A stretch of DNA of 64,000 bases from Oscillospiraceae bacterium (GTDB lineage: Bacteria; Bacillota; Clostridia; Oscillospirales; Acutalibacteraceae): NCBI GenBank assembly GCA_015066515.1, contig SVOH01000002.1:1-64000 (forward strand). Reading direction: 5' to 3'. Under the pieces are notes generated by a model. It was not told where the DNA came from, did no database searches, and worked only from the letters and a program-made list of their open reading frames with translations. Positions 26,881 through 34,627 of this stretch are shown here, in pieces. The number at the start of each line of letters is the position of its first letter. The first letter of the stretch is position 1. The translations under genes were made by a program, and so were the position numbers.

Positions 26881-27540
26881 ATGATAAAAGCAGTTTTATT
26901 TGATCTTGACGGCACCCTTGCCGATTCTCTTATAGACCTCGCAGATGGTGTAAATCGTGCTATTAAAAGCAAAGGTTACCCTACACACGATGTAGAAGCC
27001 TTTAAATATTTTGTTGGTGACGGAATACCAAAAATGATTGAACGCGCCCTACCACCCGAACACCGCAGTACAGAAGATGTAAACGAAATAAAAGATATAT
27101 TTTTACCCTATTATGCTATGCACTACGCTGACAATACATATGCTTACACCGGTATGCCCGAGCTTGTAGATACCCTTAAAGCAAAAGGCCTTATTGTCGC
27201 GGTTGTTACCAATAAGGAGCAGCATATGGCAAACGAGGTCGTAACTTCGCTTTACGGTGACGTATTTGACCTTATTTTTGGCAAACGTGACGGCATACCG
27301 GCAAAGCCCGACCCGACTGCCGCACTTATGGCTATGAAAGAACTTGGCGTAAAACCCAATGAATGTGTATTTATAGGTGACTCAGGCATGGATGTTGCCA
27401 CTGCTGTAAACAGTGGTGCGGTGCCCGTAGGCGAGCTTTGGGGCTTTAGAAAAGAAGACGAACTTCTTGAAAACGGAGCAAAATATATAATCCAAAAACC
27501 CGAAGAACTTTTAAGTATAATAGAGGAACTTAACAAATGA
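26881..27540 (+). CDS. HAD-family phosphatase, phosphoglycolate phosphatase-like
   Basis: 219 aa. Predicted Mg2+-dependent phosphomonoesterase that removes 2-phosphoglycolate or a sugar phosphate. Nucleophile Asp8 and acid Asp10 are in LFDLDGTLADS; motif II Thr is in AVVTNKEQ (about 105); motif III Lys is in GIPAKPDP; motif IV acidic residues are in FIGDSGMDV (about 163). The cap inserted after motif I is of the helical type. GAAAGGAA precedes the ATG. It overlaps the MFS gene by four bases (ATGA), so it may act on the product of the transported compound. Exact substrate not determinable. Confidence 0.9.
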   Translation: MIKAVLFDLDGTLADSLIDLADGVNRAIKSKGYPTHDVEAFKYFVGDGIPKMIERALPPEHRSTEDVNEIKDIFLPYYAMHYADNTYAYTGMPELVDTLKAKGLIVAVVTNKEQHMANEVVTSLYGDVFDLIFGKRDGIPAKPDPTAALMAMKELGVKPNECVFIGDSGMDVATAVNSGAVPVGELWGFRKEDELLENGAKYIIQKPEELLSIIEELNK

Positions 27541-28709
27541 GTGCATCCTATAAATCAACAAAAATTGCCTGCTTTGCAGGTTTTGTAGTTCAAGCAATTA
27601 TTAATAATTTTTTACCGCTGTTGTTCATTATTTTTAATACAAGATATAATCTTAACTATGAGCAATTGGGTCGACTGCTGTTTATAAACTTCTTTGTTCA
27701 GCTCATTGTTGATGCGCTTACCCCTATGGTTGTAAAACGCATTGGTTATCGCGGTGCGGCAATTGCCTGTCACGGACTTGCAGCAATTGGTCTGTGTTCA
27801 CTAGGCATTTTACCTTTGCTGTTTCCTGCACAAATATACAGTTGTGTTATTGTCTCAATTATAATTTATGCCACCGGTAGCGGTATAATCGAAGTTTGCA
27901 TAAGCCCAATTGTAGAAATGTTACCGGGCGATAAAAAGGGCGCTGATATGGCGTTTTCGCACTCCTTTTACTGCTGGGGACAAGCCTTTACCGTTTTGGT
28001 TTCTACCCTGCTTATATTTATATTAGGGCAAGATATGTGGCAATTAATACCTATTATATGGGCTGTGATTCCACTTATTAATATGTTCAACTTTATGCGT
28101 GTACCAATTGTTGAGCAATCTGATGAGCCTGTCAGTAAAACCGCCAAGACACTATTTAAAAATCGTGATTTTTGGATTTTTGCGATTATTATGATTTGTG
28201 CGGGAGCCAGTGAAATCACAATGGCAGAGTGGGCATCAATTTTTACTCAGCAAGCACTCGGTGTCAGCAAAACCACAGGCGACCTTTTAGGACCGTGTGC
28301 ATTTGCAATTTGTATGGGCAGTGGCAGAGTTATATTTGGTCTTTTTGACGGCAAATTCAATCCCAAAAAGGCTCTTGTTTTAAATAATATACTTTGTGTG
28401 TTTTGCTATATTGGCGTTGCGGTTTTAAATATTCCCGCTCTTTCACTTATTGCTTGTGCGCTTTGCGGATTTAGTGTAAGTCTTTCGTGGCCCGGTACGT
28501 ACTCTATGGCGGCTCGCCATTTTCCTGCAGGCGGCACACTAATGTTTAGCCTGCTTGCGCTATGCGGTGACTTTGGCTGTTCAATTGGCCCGTGGACTAT
28601 GGGCATTGTCGCAAACAACACCACACTTGAAACGGGATTTTTGGTATGCGCCATCTTTCCTGCCATTATGGTTATTGCGGCACCCTTTCTACGCAAAGAA
28701 AATTGTTGA
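27537..28709 (+). CDS. Major facilitator superfamily transporter
   Basis: 390 aa with about 12 membrane helices in two six-helix halves joined by a central loop near residues 190-205 (EQSDEPVSKTAKTLFKN). Helix 2/3 loop carries a degenerate family motif VVKRIGYRG, and there is GSGRVIFGLFDGKFNPKKAL in the second half. The general look resembles the sugar/proton symporters of the FucP type and similar Clostridial MFS proteins, but substrate cannot be assigned. It is translationally coupled to the HAD phosphatase upstream. Confidence 0.88.
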   Translation: MSASYKSTKIACFAGFVVQAIINNFLPLLFIIFNTRYNLNYEQLGRLLFINFFVQLIVDALTPMVVKRIGYRGAAIACHGLAAIGLCSLGILPLLFPAQIYSCVIVSIIIYATGSGIIEVCISPIVEMLPGDKKGADMAFSHSFYCWGQAFTVLVSTLLIFILGQDMWQLIPIIWAVIPLINMFNFMRVPIVEQSDEPVSKTAKTLFKNRDFWIFAIIMICAGASEITMAEWASIFTQQALGVSKTTGDLLGPCAFAICMGSGRVIFGLFDGKFNPKKALVLNNILCVFCYIGVAVLNIPALSLIACALCGFSVSLSWPGTYSMAARHFPAGGTLMFSLLALCGDFGCSIGPWTMGIVANNTTLETGFLVCAIFPAIMVIAAPFLRKENC

Positions 28710-28734
28710 AAAATGAAATAGTATCAGTTACAAT
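28706..28734 (+). promoter_or_regulatory. Promoter of the dCMP deaminase gene
   Basis: TTGAAA (28706-28711), 17-base spacer, TACAAT (28729-28734). The -35 box overlaps the MFS stop codon. Confidence 0.5.
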
Positions 28735-28768
28735 ATAAATATACAAAATCTACCTTTGAGGTGTAACT

Positions 28769-29245
28769 ATGAAAAGAGAAGACCATTTAAGCTGGGACGA
28801 ATACTTTATGGGTATAGCATCGCTTTCAGCGTTGCGAAGCAAAGATCCCTCTACCCAAGTTGGTGCTTGCATTGTAAACGAAGAAAAACGCATACTCTCT
28901 ATGGGCTATAACGGTATGCCACACCACTGTCACGATGATGAATATCCTTGGGAACGCGGTGAAGGACTTGACTCTAAATATCTTTACGTTTGCCACGCAG
29001 AGCTGAACGCGATACTTAACTGCAATACCTCATCGGTAAAGGGATGTACCGTTTACGTAACGCTATTCCCTTGCAACGAATGTACAAAGGCGATCATACA
29101 GTCGGGCATTAAAGAAATTGTATATATGAGTGATAAATACGCCGACACCGACGGCGTAAAGGCATCAAAGCGTATGCTAAATAGCGCCGGCATTGTTTAC
29201 CGACAATACAAACCAACTAACAAAGAAATTAACATTAAGTTATAA
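28769..29245 (+). CDS. comEB: dCMP deaminase family protein
   Basis: 158 aa zinc-dependent cytidine/deoxycytidylate deaminase, expected to convert dCMP to dUMP for thymidylate synthesis. The zinc/active site is complete: His76 and Glu78 in VCHAELNAI, Cys102 and Cys105 in PCNECTK. The substrate-binding GYNGMPHHCHDD segment and an early zinc-loop-like Cys/His cluster are also typical. GAGGTG precedes the ATG. Called ComEB in Bacillus because of its place in the com operon, but no competence gene is nearby here. Confidence 0.94.
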   Translation: MKREDHLSWDEYFMGIASLSALRSKDPSTQVGACIVNEEKRILSMGYNGMPHHCHDDEYPWERGEGLDSKYLYVCHAELNAILNCNTSSVKGCTVYVTLFPCNECTKAIIQSGIKEIVYMSDKYADTDGVKASKRMLNSAGIVYRQYKPTNKEINIKL

Positions 29246-29252
29246 AAAGCAT

Positions 29253-29284
29253 AAAACACTAACCACTCGGTTAGTGTTTTTTAT
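29253..29284. terminator. Bidirectional terminator between comEB and the AraC gene
   Basis: Twelve-base perfect stem (29253-29264 with 29269-29280), four-base loop, T-rich on both strands. The minus-strand AraC stop codon lies inside the stem. Confidence 0.9.
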
Positions 29285-30080
29285 AATTTAGTGGCGAATC
29301 ACCTAACATTTTTTTAAATGTATACCCAAAATGCTCAACCGAATTATAACCACTAGCAAAAGCGATTTCCTTAACCGTAAGGTTGGTGCTGTCAAGCAGG
29401 TTGCAAGCGTATCGCAGCCGCACAGTATTAAGATAATCCGAAAAAGATATTCCCATCTTTTTTGTAAATTGAACACCAAGATAATTGGGAGTTACGTTAC
29501 AGTGCTTGGCTAGCAGTCCTAATGTCAATGGTTCTCTAAAATTATTTCGTATATATGCCACGGCATTTTGCAATAGCGACGGTATTACGGTATCTTCATT
29601 TTGTGACGAATTTCTTATAACCGTAATAATAATTTCGGCTATAAGGTTTTTAATAAGCATTTCGCTAAAAAGACCGCCCCGACTTTCCTCACGTTTTAGA
29701 ATATCAAACAACTTTATAATATGCTGCACCTCATTTTCGTCCACCGAGCAACAAAAACGGTTATGACTTAAAAACAAAAAATCGTTAAGTTCATTTGGTA
29801 AAACATTTTCATTAAACTGCAGTTTTAGTATTTGCATATCCTCTTTTGCTTTCAGCTCGTGAAAATCATAATATGACATTAAATAGATACTGCCGCGATG
29901 CAACATATAACTTGTATTATTATATATATGCTCACCACCGCCACCAAGCACTATTTCAAGCTCAAAATAATCGTGCCAGTGTGGGCTAAAATATTCCCCT
30001 TTTGATATAAAGCGTTCTTCAATATAATAATCCTTATTATTTTGTAACGATGAATCATATTTAACTATTTGTTTTGACAT
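29271..30080 (-). CDS. AraC family regulator with cupin sensor
   Basis: 269 aa. The frame is open to 30146, but ATG at 30080 is preferred with AGAGGT upstream. The N-terminal cupin (about 20-100) contains SPHWHDYFELEIVLGG and SYYDFHELKAKED, the usual sugar-sensing fold of this family. The C-terminal two helix-turn-helix units (about 170-269) include LTLGLLAKHCNVTPNYLGVQF and LTVKEIAFASGYNSVEHFGYTFKK. It is divergent from the ROK/GH2/SIS operon with about 100 bases between starts, which makes it the likely local regulator, probably an activator responding to a mannose-type sugar. Target and ligand are inferred from position only. Confidence 0.92.
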   Translation of the reverse strand: MSKQIVKYDSSLQNNKDYYIEERFISKGEYFSPHWHDYFELEIVLGGGGEHIYNNTSYMLHRGSIYLMSYYDFHELKAKEDMQILKLQFNENVLPNELNDFLFLSHNRFCCSVDENEVQHIIKLFDILKREESRGGLFSEMLIKNLIAEIIITVIRNSSQNEDTVIPSLLQNAVAYIRNNFREPLTLGLLAKHCNVTPNYLGVQFTKKMGISFSDYLNTVRLRYACNLLDSTNLTVKEIAFASGYNSVEHFGYTFKKMLGDSPLNYKKH

Positions 30081-30179
30081 AATTACCTCTAATGTATTGA
30101 TTTTCTTAATTTTATCATAGAAAATATTATTTTTCAAGATATACATTTATTGTATAATTGTGTCAAAGGAGTTGAGATT

Positions 30180-31124
30180 ATGATTGGCTTTGATATAGGC
30201 GGAACCAAATGCGCCGTAAGTATCGGCGAAGAAATAGATGGCATTATGCATATTTTAGATAAAAAAGTCATACCTACCGACCATAGTATTTCGGGATATG
30301 AAATGATAGATAAAATGTGTGCTTTAGCCGAAGATATGACCGACGACTTTAGCCGCACTGGTATCAGTTGTGGCGGACCGCTTGACAATAAAAAGGGAAT
30401 TATAATTTCTCCACCTAACTTACCACGATTTAAAGATATAAAAGTTGTAGATTATTTAAAAGAAAAATACGGTGGCTATGTAAGACTTGAAAATGATGCC
30501 GACGCCTGCGCCTTTGCCGAGTGGAAATACGGTGCGGGTAAAGGCTCGAAAAATATGATTTTCTTAACCTTTGGTACAGGTATGGGCGCAGGACTAATTC
30601 TAGACGGAAAACTCTATTCGGGAACAAACGGTAATGCCGGTGAAATAGGCCACGTTCGTATGCGTGACACGGGCCCCATAGGCTACGGAAAAGAAGGTTC
30701 TTTTGAGGGCTTTGCAAGCGGTGGAGGCATTGCCCAAATGGCAAAGTCTGCCGCAAAAGAACAATTAGAAAAAGGTATAACACCGCTTTACTGCAAAAGT
30801 CTTGACGAATTAAGCACTGTCACCGCACAATCGGTTGCCGAAGCCGCATACATGGGTGATAAAACCGCTATTTCGGTATATAAAAAATGTGGTGAAATGT
30901 TGGGCTATGGTTTATCTGTTTTGATAGATGTGCTAAATCCCGAAAAAATTGTTATTGGCAGTATTTACACACGAAGCCAAGACCTGTTACAAGAAACAAT
31001 GATAGAAGCACTAAAGCAAGAAGCACTTGCGCCATCACTTTCGGTAGTAGAAATACTACCTGCCGCTTTGGGTGAAAACCTTGGCGATTATGCCGCTTTA
31101 TCTTTAGCAGCAGACAACCATTAA
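30180..31124 (+). CDS. ROK family sugar kinase lacking the zinc-binding Cys motif
   Basis: 314 aa. Predicted ATP-dependent kinase for glucose, mannose, N-acetylmannosamine or a related sugar. ATG at 30180 follows AAAGGAG and gives the phosphate-binding FDIGGTKCAV at residue 4. The active-site segment LENDADACAFAEW (about 103) and GTGMGAG (about 132) are present. The family's CxCGxxGCxE zinc motif is replaced by GPIGYGKEGSFEG, with all three Cys changed, although the preceding GEIGHV is intact. It is followed after 10 bases by the GH2 gene, so the phosphorylated sugar is probably mannose or a mannose derivative. ROK repressor function is unlikely because there is no N-terminal helix-turn-helix. 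Confidence 0.9.
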   Translation: MIGFDIGGTKCAVSIGEEIDGIMHILDKKVIPTDHSISGYEMIDKMCALAEDMTDDFSRTGISCGGPLDNKKGIIISPPNLPRFKDIKVVDYLKEKYGGYVRLENDADACAFAEWKYGAGKGSKNMIFLTFGTGMGAGLILDGKLYSGTNGNAGEIGHVRMRDTGPIGYGKEGSFEGFASGGGIAQMAKSAAKEQLEKGITPLYCKSLDELSTVTAQSVAEAAYMGDKTAISVYKKCGEMLGYGLSVLIDVLNPEKIVIGSIYTRSQDLLQETMIEALKQEALAPSLSVVEILPAALGENLGDYAALSLAADNH

Positions 31125-31134
31125 GGAGGAAAAT

Positions 31135-33585
31135 ATGAAGCAGTTAATTGATTTAAACGGTAAATGGGAACTGTATATAGCGCCACACAATCAAGTTAAA
31201 GACCTTGTTGAGTGGGATTTTATGAACCCTGACTGTCTTTGTAAGAACACTGAGAAAAATGTTGATTTTATAAAAATTGACGCCGAAGTGCCAGGTAACT
31301 TTGAGCTTGATTTAGAGCGTGTAGGGCTACTGCCTGAAATTTTTAAAGGCACTAACACACTGCTTTGCCAGCAATACGAAAACCGTCACCTTTGGTATGT
31401 AAAAGAATTCACACTCGATAAATTGCCCGAGGATGATGCATTTTTACGCTTTGATGGTATTGATACATTTGCGGAAATATATTTTAATGACGAATTTATA
31501 GATTACAGTGATAATATGCTTATAGAGCATGAATATTGCGTAAACAAACATATCAAAAAAGGCAAAAATAAAATTATCGTTCACATTCACCCAACCGTAA
31601 TTGAAGCTCGTGAATATGAAGAAAACGCTTTGGCAGTGGGACTTCCCTATAACGAAGACTCTTTACACGTGCGCAAGGCGCCATATATGTTTGGTTGGGA
31701 CATTATGCCCCGTACAGTATCGGGCGGACTTTGGCGCGGTGTATCACTCATAGAAAAGCCCCGTCACCGTATAGACGATTTTTATCTTGGCACTGCCAAT
31801 ATGAATTTAAAGCATAAAACCGCTCAGCTTTCGGGACAAATTCGCATACATACCGACGATGATTTGCTTTCAGATTATGAAGCTGTTGTAACGGGTGTTT
31901 GCGGCGACTCGCATTTTGAGCACAGTGTTCGTTTTTGGGGTGTAAACCGCAATTTTAGCATAAACTTTAGCGGCGCTGAATTTTGGTGGCCACGTGGCGA
32001 AGGCAAACAAAACCTTTATGACGTAGAGGTAAAGCTATACCGCAAGGGTGAGCTTTGCGACATCTACAACACACGTATAGGCATTCGCCTTATTGAACTC
32101 GTTCGAACTTCTACGGTTGACGAAAACGGAAACGGCAAGTTTGAATTTTTAATTAACTGCAAAAAAGTATTTATTATGGGTACTAACTGGGTGCCGCTTG
32201 ACGCATTCCCTTCTCAAAATGAAAAACGTGTTATAAAGGCACTCGAAATGGTAGAAGATATCGGCTGTAATATGATTCGTCTTTGGGGCGGTAATATCTA
32301 TGAAAGCGATACATTTTACAACTGGTGTGACGAGCACGGTATTATGCTGTGGCATGACTTTATTATGGGCTGCGGTTACTACCCGCAGTATGAAGAATTT
32401 TGTAATAAACTACGCAATGAAGCAATTATTGCCGTAAAGCGCTTGCGTTCACACGCGTCTATCGTGCTTTGGGCGGGTGATAACGAATGTGATGCGTTTT
32501 ATACCTATGCCGAAAAAAATGCTCAACGCCTTGACCCAAATCAAAATGTTCTTACCCGTAAGGTTTTACCCGAGGTTTTGCGCGCTTATGACGGCTTTAG
32601 ACCATATTTGCCAAGCTCACCCTACATAGACGAAACATCGTTTGCTTTAATTGATAAATGCCGCCCTGCCGAAGATCATCTTTGGGGTCCGCGCAATTAC
32701 TTTAAGAGTGATTATTATAAAAATGCGACAGCGCTTTTTGCATCTGAAACAGGTTTTCACGGCTGTCCATCCGTTGAGTCTATAAAGAAATTTATTACCC
32801 CAGAAAAACTGTGGCCAATCATTTTACCAAACGGTCGCCCTAACGAAGATTACATTGTTCACGCAGCAAGTATGGAAACCGATCATATAGGTCACTATGA
32901 ATACCGCATAGCGCTTATGCTACGACAAGTAGCGGTACTGTTTAGCGATATGCCGGACGGTAACACAGGTCGTGCCACAGCAGAAGAATCGGTTGACTAT
33001 TTCAAGCGAATGAAAGCACTGTTTGGTGATGGTGAACAAGCACTCGAGGGTATTGCTAAAGCAAGTCAAATTTTCCAAGCAGAAGCCTTTAAGTTTATGA
33101 TAGAGCGCTTCCGCATACGAAAAGCCACCCACGGCGGCCTTATTTGGTGGAATCTTTTAGACGGGTGGCCACAAATTTCTGACGCGGTGGTTGACTACTA
33201 CTTTACAAAAAAACTTGCTTACGATTACATAAAAAATTCACAGCAATCGCTTTGTCTTATGTTTGACGAGCCTGATGAAAACAACAAAATTAATCTTTTC
33301 GTGGCAAACGAAATTCCGCAAGACAAAACCTTTAGCTATAAGGTTACACGCATAAACGACAATGTGGTTGTTTGCAGTGGCGAAAGCCCAGTTGAAGCGA
33401 GTGGAATTTTACAGCTTGATGCCGTAACGATTGACCCCGATAAAAAGGAAATGTTCCTTATTGAGTGGGAATTCGACGGCAATACCTACCGCAATCATTT
33501 TATCAATAATATTCGTGGCATTGACTACGATACATATATTGACTTCTTAAACAAAACTAAAATTGGTCATTTTGAGGGATTTTAA
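31135..33585 (+). CDS. Glycoside hydrolase family 2, beta-mannosidase
   Basis: 816 aa. Predicted exo-beta-mannosidase releasing mannose from beta-mannosides in the cytoplasm; there is no signal peptide. The N-terminal jelly-roll (about 1-185) contains RHLWYVKEFTL and LRFDGIDTFAEIYFN, followed by Ig-like sandwiches and a TIM barrel (about 310-620). The acid/base Glu451 lies in IVLWAGDNECD and the nucleophile Glu538 in LFASETGFHG. GTNWVPLDAFPS and RLWGGNIYE are typical of mannosidases rather than beta-galactosidases of the family. AAGGAGG precedes the ATG. It is flanked by ROK kinase and SIS isomerase genes in one operon. Confidence 0.93.
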   Translation: MKQLIDLNGKWELYIAPHNQVKDLVEWDFMNPDCLCKNTEKNVDFIKIDAEVPGNFELDLERVGLLPEIFKGTNTLLCQQYENRHLWYVKEFTLDKLPEDDAFLRFDGIDTFAEIYFNDEFIDYSDNMLIEHEYCVNKHIKKGKNKIIVHIHPTVIEAREYEENALAVGLPYNEDSLHVRKAPYMFGWDIMPRTVSGGLWRGVSLIEKPRHRIDDFYLGTANMNLKHKTAQLSGQIRIHTDDDLLSDYEAVVTGVCGDSHFEHSVRFWGVNRNFSINFSGAEFWWPRGEGKQNLYDVEVKLYRKGELCDIYNTRIGIRLIELVRTSTVDENGNGKFEFLINCKKVFIMGTNWVPLDAFPSQNEKRVIKALEMVEDIGCNMIRLWGGNIYESDTFYNWCDEHGIMLWHDFIMGCGYYPQYEEFCNKLRNEAIIAVKRLRSHASIVLWAGDNECDAFYTYAEKNAQRLDPNQNVLTRKVLPEVLRAYDGFRPYLPSSPYIDETSFALIDKCRPAEDHLWGPRNYFKSDYYKNATALFASETGFHGCPSVESIKKFITPEKLWPIILPNGRPNEDYIVHAASMETDHIGHYEYRIALMLRQVAVLFSDMPDGNTGRATAEESVDYFKRMKALFGDGEQALEGIAKASQIFQAEAFKFMIERFRIRKATHGGLIWWNLLDGWPQISDAVVDYYFTKKLAYDYIKNSQQSLCLMFDEPDENNKINLFVANEIPQDKTFSYKVTRINDNVVVCSGESPVEASGILQLDAVTIDPDKKEMFLIEWEFDGNTYRNHFINNIRGIDYDTYIDFLNKTKIGHFEGF

Positions 33586-33586
33586 T

Positions 33587-34201
33587 ATGGAAACCTTATC
33601 AGAACTTATAACAAGATACCCACTGCTTTCATCCTGTGAAAGCGAAATTAAAGAGGCTACCGAACTACTTGTAAAAACATTTGAAAACGGCAACCGCCTT
33701 TATATTTGCGGCAACGGTGGCAGTGCTGCTGATGCCGACCATATTGTAGGCGAGCTTATGAAAGGATTTCTTAAAAAAAGACCGCTTACTGAAAATCAGA
33801 TAGCAGCATTTGATGATAAACAGTTAGCCGCCGGTCTTATGCAGGGCTTACCCGCAATATCACTTCATTCGCAAACAGCCTTTTTAACTGCATTCTTAAA
33901 TGACGAGGACCCGTCGCTACTATATGCACAGGCGCTTTACGCTCTTGGCAAAAAAGACGATGTACTGCTTGCTATTAGCACCTCGGGCAACTCGCAAAAC
34001 GTGGTGAATGCAGCAAAAACTGCACGCGCTATCGGATGCAAGGTTATTTCACTTGTAGGCGCAAAAGAATGTGGTCTTGATTCACTCTCAGATATAATTA
34101 TTCACGTTAACCACATTAAAACATATCGTATACAAGAATTACATCTGCCGGTTTATCACTACCTATGTGCCGCGGTTGAGGAACACTTTTTTAAGTATTA
34201 A
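33587..34201 (+). CDS. SIS-domain phosphosugar isomerase, GmhA-like
   Basis: 204 aa. The nearest family is phosphoheptose isomerase (GmhA) and the DiaA group. Visible are LYICGNGGSAADADHIVGELMKGF (about 33-57), with the His/Asp-containing active-site loop, and the phosphate-binding AISTSGNSQNV (about 133). ATG at 33587 follows GAGGGA and the GH2 stop by one base. A Gram-positive without lipopolysaccharide has little need for heptose; next to a ROK kinase and a beta-mannosidase, a role in isomerising mannose-6-phosphate or a similar phosphosugar is more likely. That is inference from context only. Confidence 0.85.
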   Translation: METLSELITRYPLLSSCESEIKEATELLVKTFENGNRLYICGNGGSAADADHIVGELMKGFLKKRPLTENQIAAFDDKQLAAGLMQGLPAISLHSQTAFLTAFLNDEDPSLLYAQALYALGKKDDVLLAISTSGNSQNVVNAAKTARAIGCKVISLVGAKECGLDSLSDIIIHVNHIKTYRIQELHLPVYHYLCAAVEEHFFKY

Positions 34202-34219
34202 AATAAATTAAATTTACAC

Positions 34220-34248
34220 TTGATTATTTCTTTGTATTATGATATAAT
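34220..34248 (+). promoter_or_regulatory. Promoter of tRNA-Arg
   Basis: TTGATT (34220-34225), 17-base spacer, TATAAT (34243-34248), 28 bases before the tRNA 5' end. Confidence 0.75.
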
Positions 34249-34276
34249 ACAGTGCGTTGTCGAAAGTACAACACAC

Positions 34277-34353
34277 GCGCTGATAGCTCAGTTGGATAGA
34301 GCATCTGCCTTCTAAGCAGAGGGTCGGGGGTTCGAATCCCTTTCAGCGTGCCA
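34277..34353 (+). tRNA. tRNA-Arg (anticodon TCT), CCA encoded
   Basis: 77 bases including an encoded CCA. The acceptor stem pairs GCGCTGA with TCAGCGT (one G-U), the D arm has AGCTCAGTTGGATAGAGC, the anticodon stem-loop is TCTGC-CTTCTAA-GCAGA with anticodon TCT at 34311-34313, and the T arm contains GGTTCGAATCCC. It decodes AGA and AGG. It has its own promoter and terminator, and its 3' end is partly duplicated about 150 bases downstream. Confidence 0.98.
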
Positions 34354-34355
34354 AT
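34333..34355 (+). repeat. Direct repeat copy 1 (3' end of tRNA-Arg)
   Basis: The last 21 bases of the tRNA (T-arm 3' half, acceptor 3' strand, CCA) plus AT are identical to 34509-34531. A tRNA 3' end repeated nearby is the usual form of an integrase attachment site pair. Confidence 0.9.
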
Positions 34356-34356
34356 T

Positions 34357-34400
34357 AAAAAAGGAATCGGTCCGCAAGGATTGGTTCCTTTTTTAATTTT
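34357..34400 (+). terminator. Terminator of tRNA-Arg
   Basis: Six A-T pairs plus an 11-base GC-containing stem with G-U pairs (34357-34373 with 34378-34394), GCAA loop, then AATTTT. It begins 4 bases after the tRNA CCA. Confidence 0.88.
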
Positions 34401-34411
34401 CGTATGTGTAT

Positions 34412-34518
34412 AAGGGATTCGAAAAGGACGGTTTGCCGTAAGGCAAATTGCAACCTTTCGGTGAACGGTTGCAAAGCCCGTGGGCGTGTCGGCGTCGTTG
34501 ACGCCGAGCGAATCCCTT
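34412..34518 (+). other. Compact structured element (multi-hairpin, possible RNA or att-linked mini-element)
   Basis: AAGGGATTCG at 34412-34421 pairs with CGAATCCCTT at 34509-34518 to close a 107-base segment. Inside are alternative or consecutive stems: a 6-bp stem with GTAA loop (34432-34447, extendable by three pairs), an 8-bp stem (34448-34455 with 34467-34474), a small GCC/GGC stem (34476-34485), and a perfect 8-bp stem with GTT loop (34489-34507). It is much more GC-rich than the flanks. The right closing arm is part of the tRNA 3' copy. No protein is likely here. Confidence 0.6.
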
Positions 34519-34531
34519 TCAGCGTGCCAAT
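34509..34531 (+). repeat. Direct repeat copy 2 (tRNA-Arg 3' end without the tRNA body)
   Basis: 23 bases identical to 34333-34355, with an intact acceptor 3' strand and CCA but no tRNA body before it; the structured element precedes it instead. It is followed immediately by a second strong terminator. Confidence 0.9.
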
Positions 34532-34572
34532 AAAGAAGTTACGACCTTTAGGTTGTGACTTCTTTGTTTTTA
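34532..34572 (+). terminator. Terminator after the tRNA 3' copy
   Basis: Fifteen-base stem with two G-U pairs (34532-34546 with 34551-34565), TTTA loop, then GTTTTT. Same layout as the terminator after the real tRNA. Confidence 0.88.
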
Positions 34573-34576
34573 TATA

Positions 34577-34605
34577 TTTACTTTTTTATTGTAAACAATT
34601 ATAAT
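34577..34605 (+). promoter_or_regulatory. Promoter of the polysaccharide deacetylase gene
   Basis: TTTACT (34577-34582), 17-base spacer, TATAAT (34600-34605), 22 bases before the ATG. Confidence 0.6.
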
Positions 34606-34627
34606 AATCACAAAGGATGTGATTATT

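Noticed and set aside
33587..34201. Role of the GmhA-like protein in LPS heptose synthesis.
   Set aside because: The window shows a Gram-positive type genome, and the gene sits in a sugar kinase/mannosidase operon; a heptose role was set aside as less likely.
34404..34604. A 66-codon reading frame starting MCIRDS over the structured element, resembling sequencing adapter read-through.
   Set aside because: Only ATGTGTATAAG matches the transposase adapter end; the following bases differ and belong to the inverted copy of the tRNA 3' segment. The frame runs through hairpins, the tRNA copy and a terminator and has no ribosome binding site. A chimeric assembly cannot be fully excluded.
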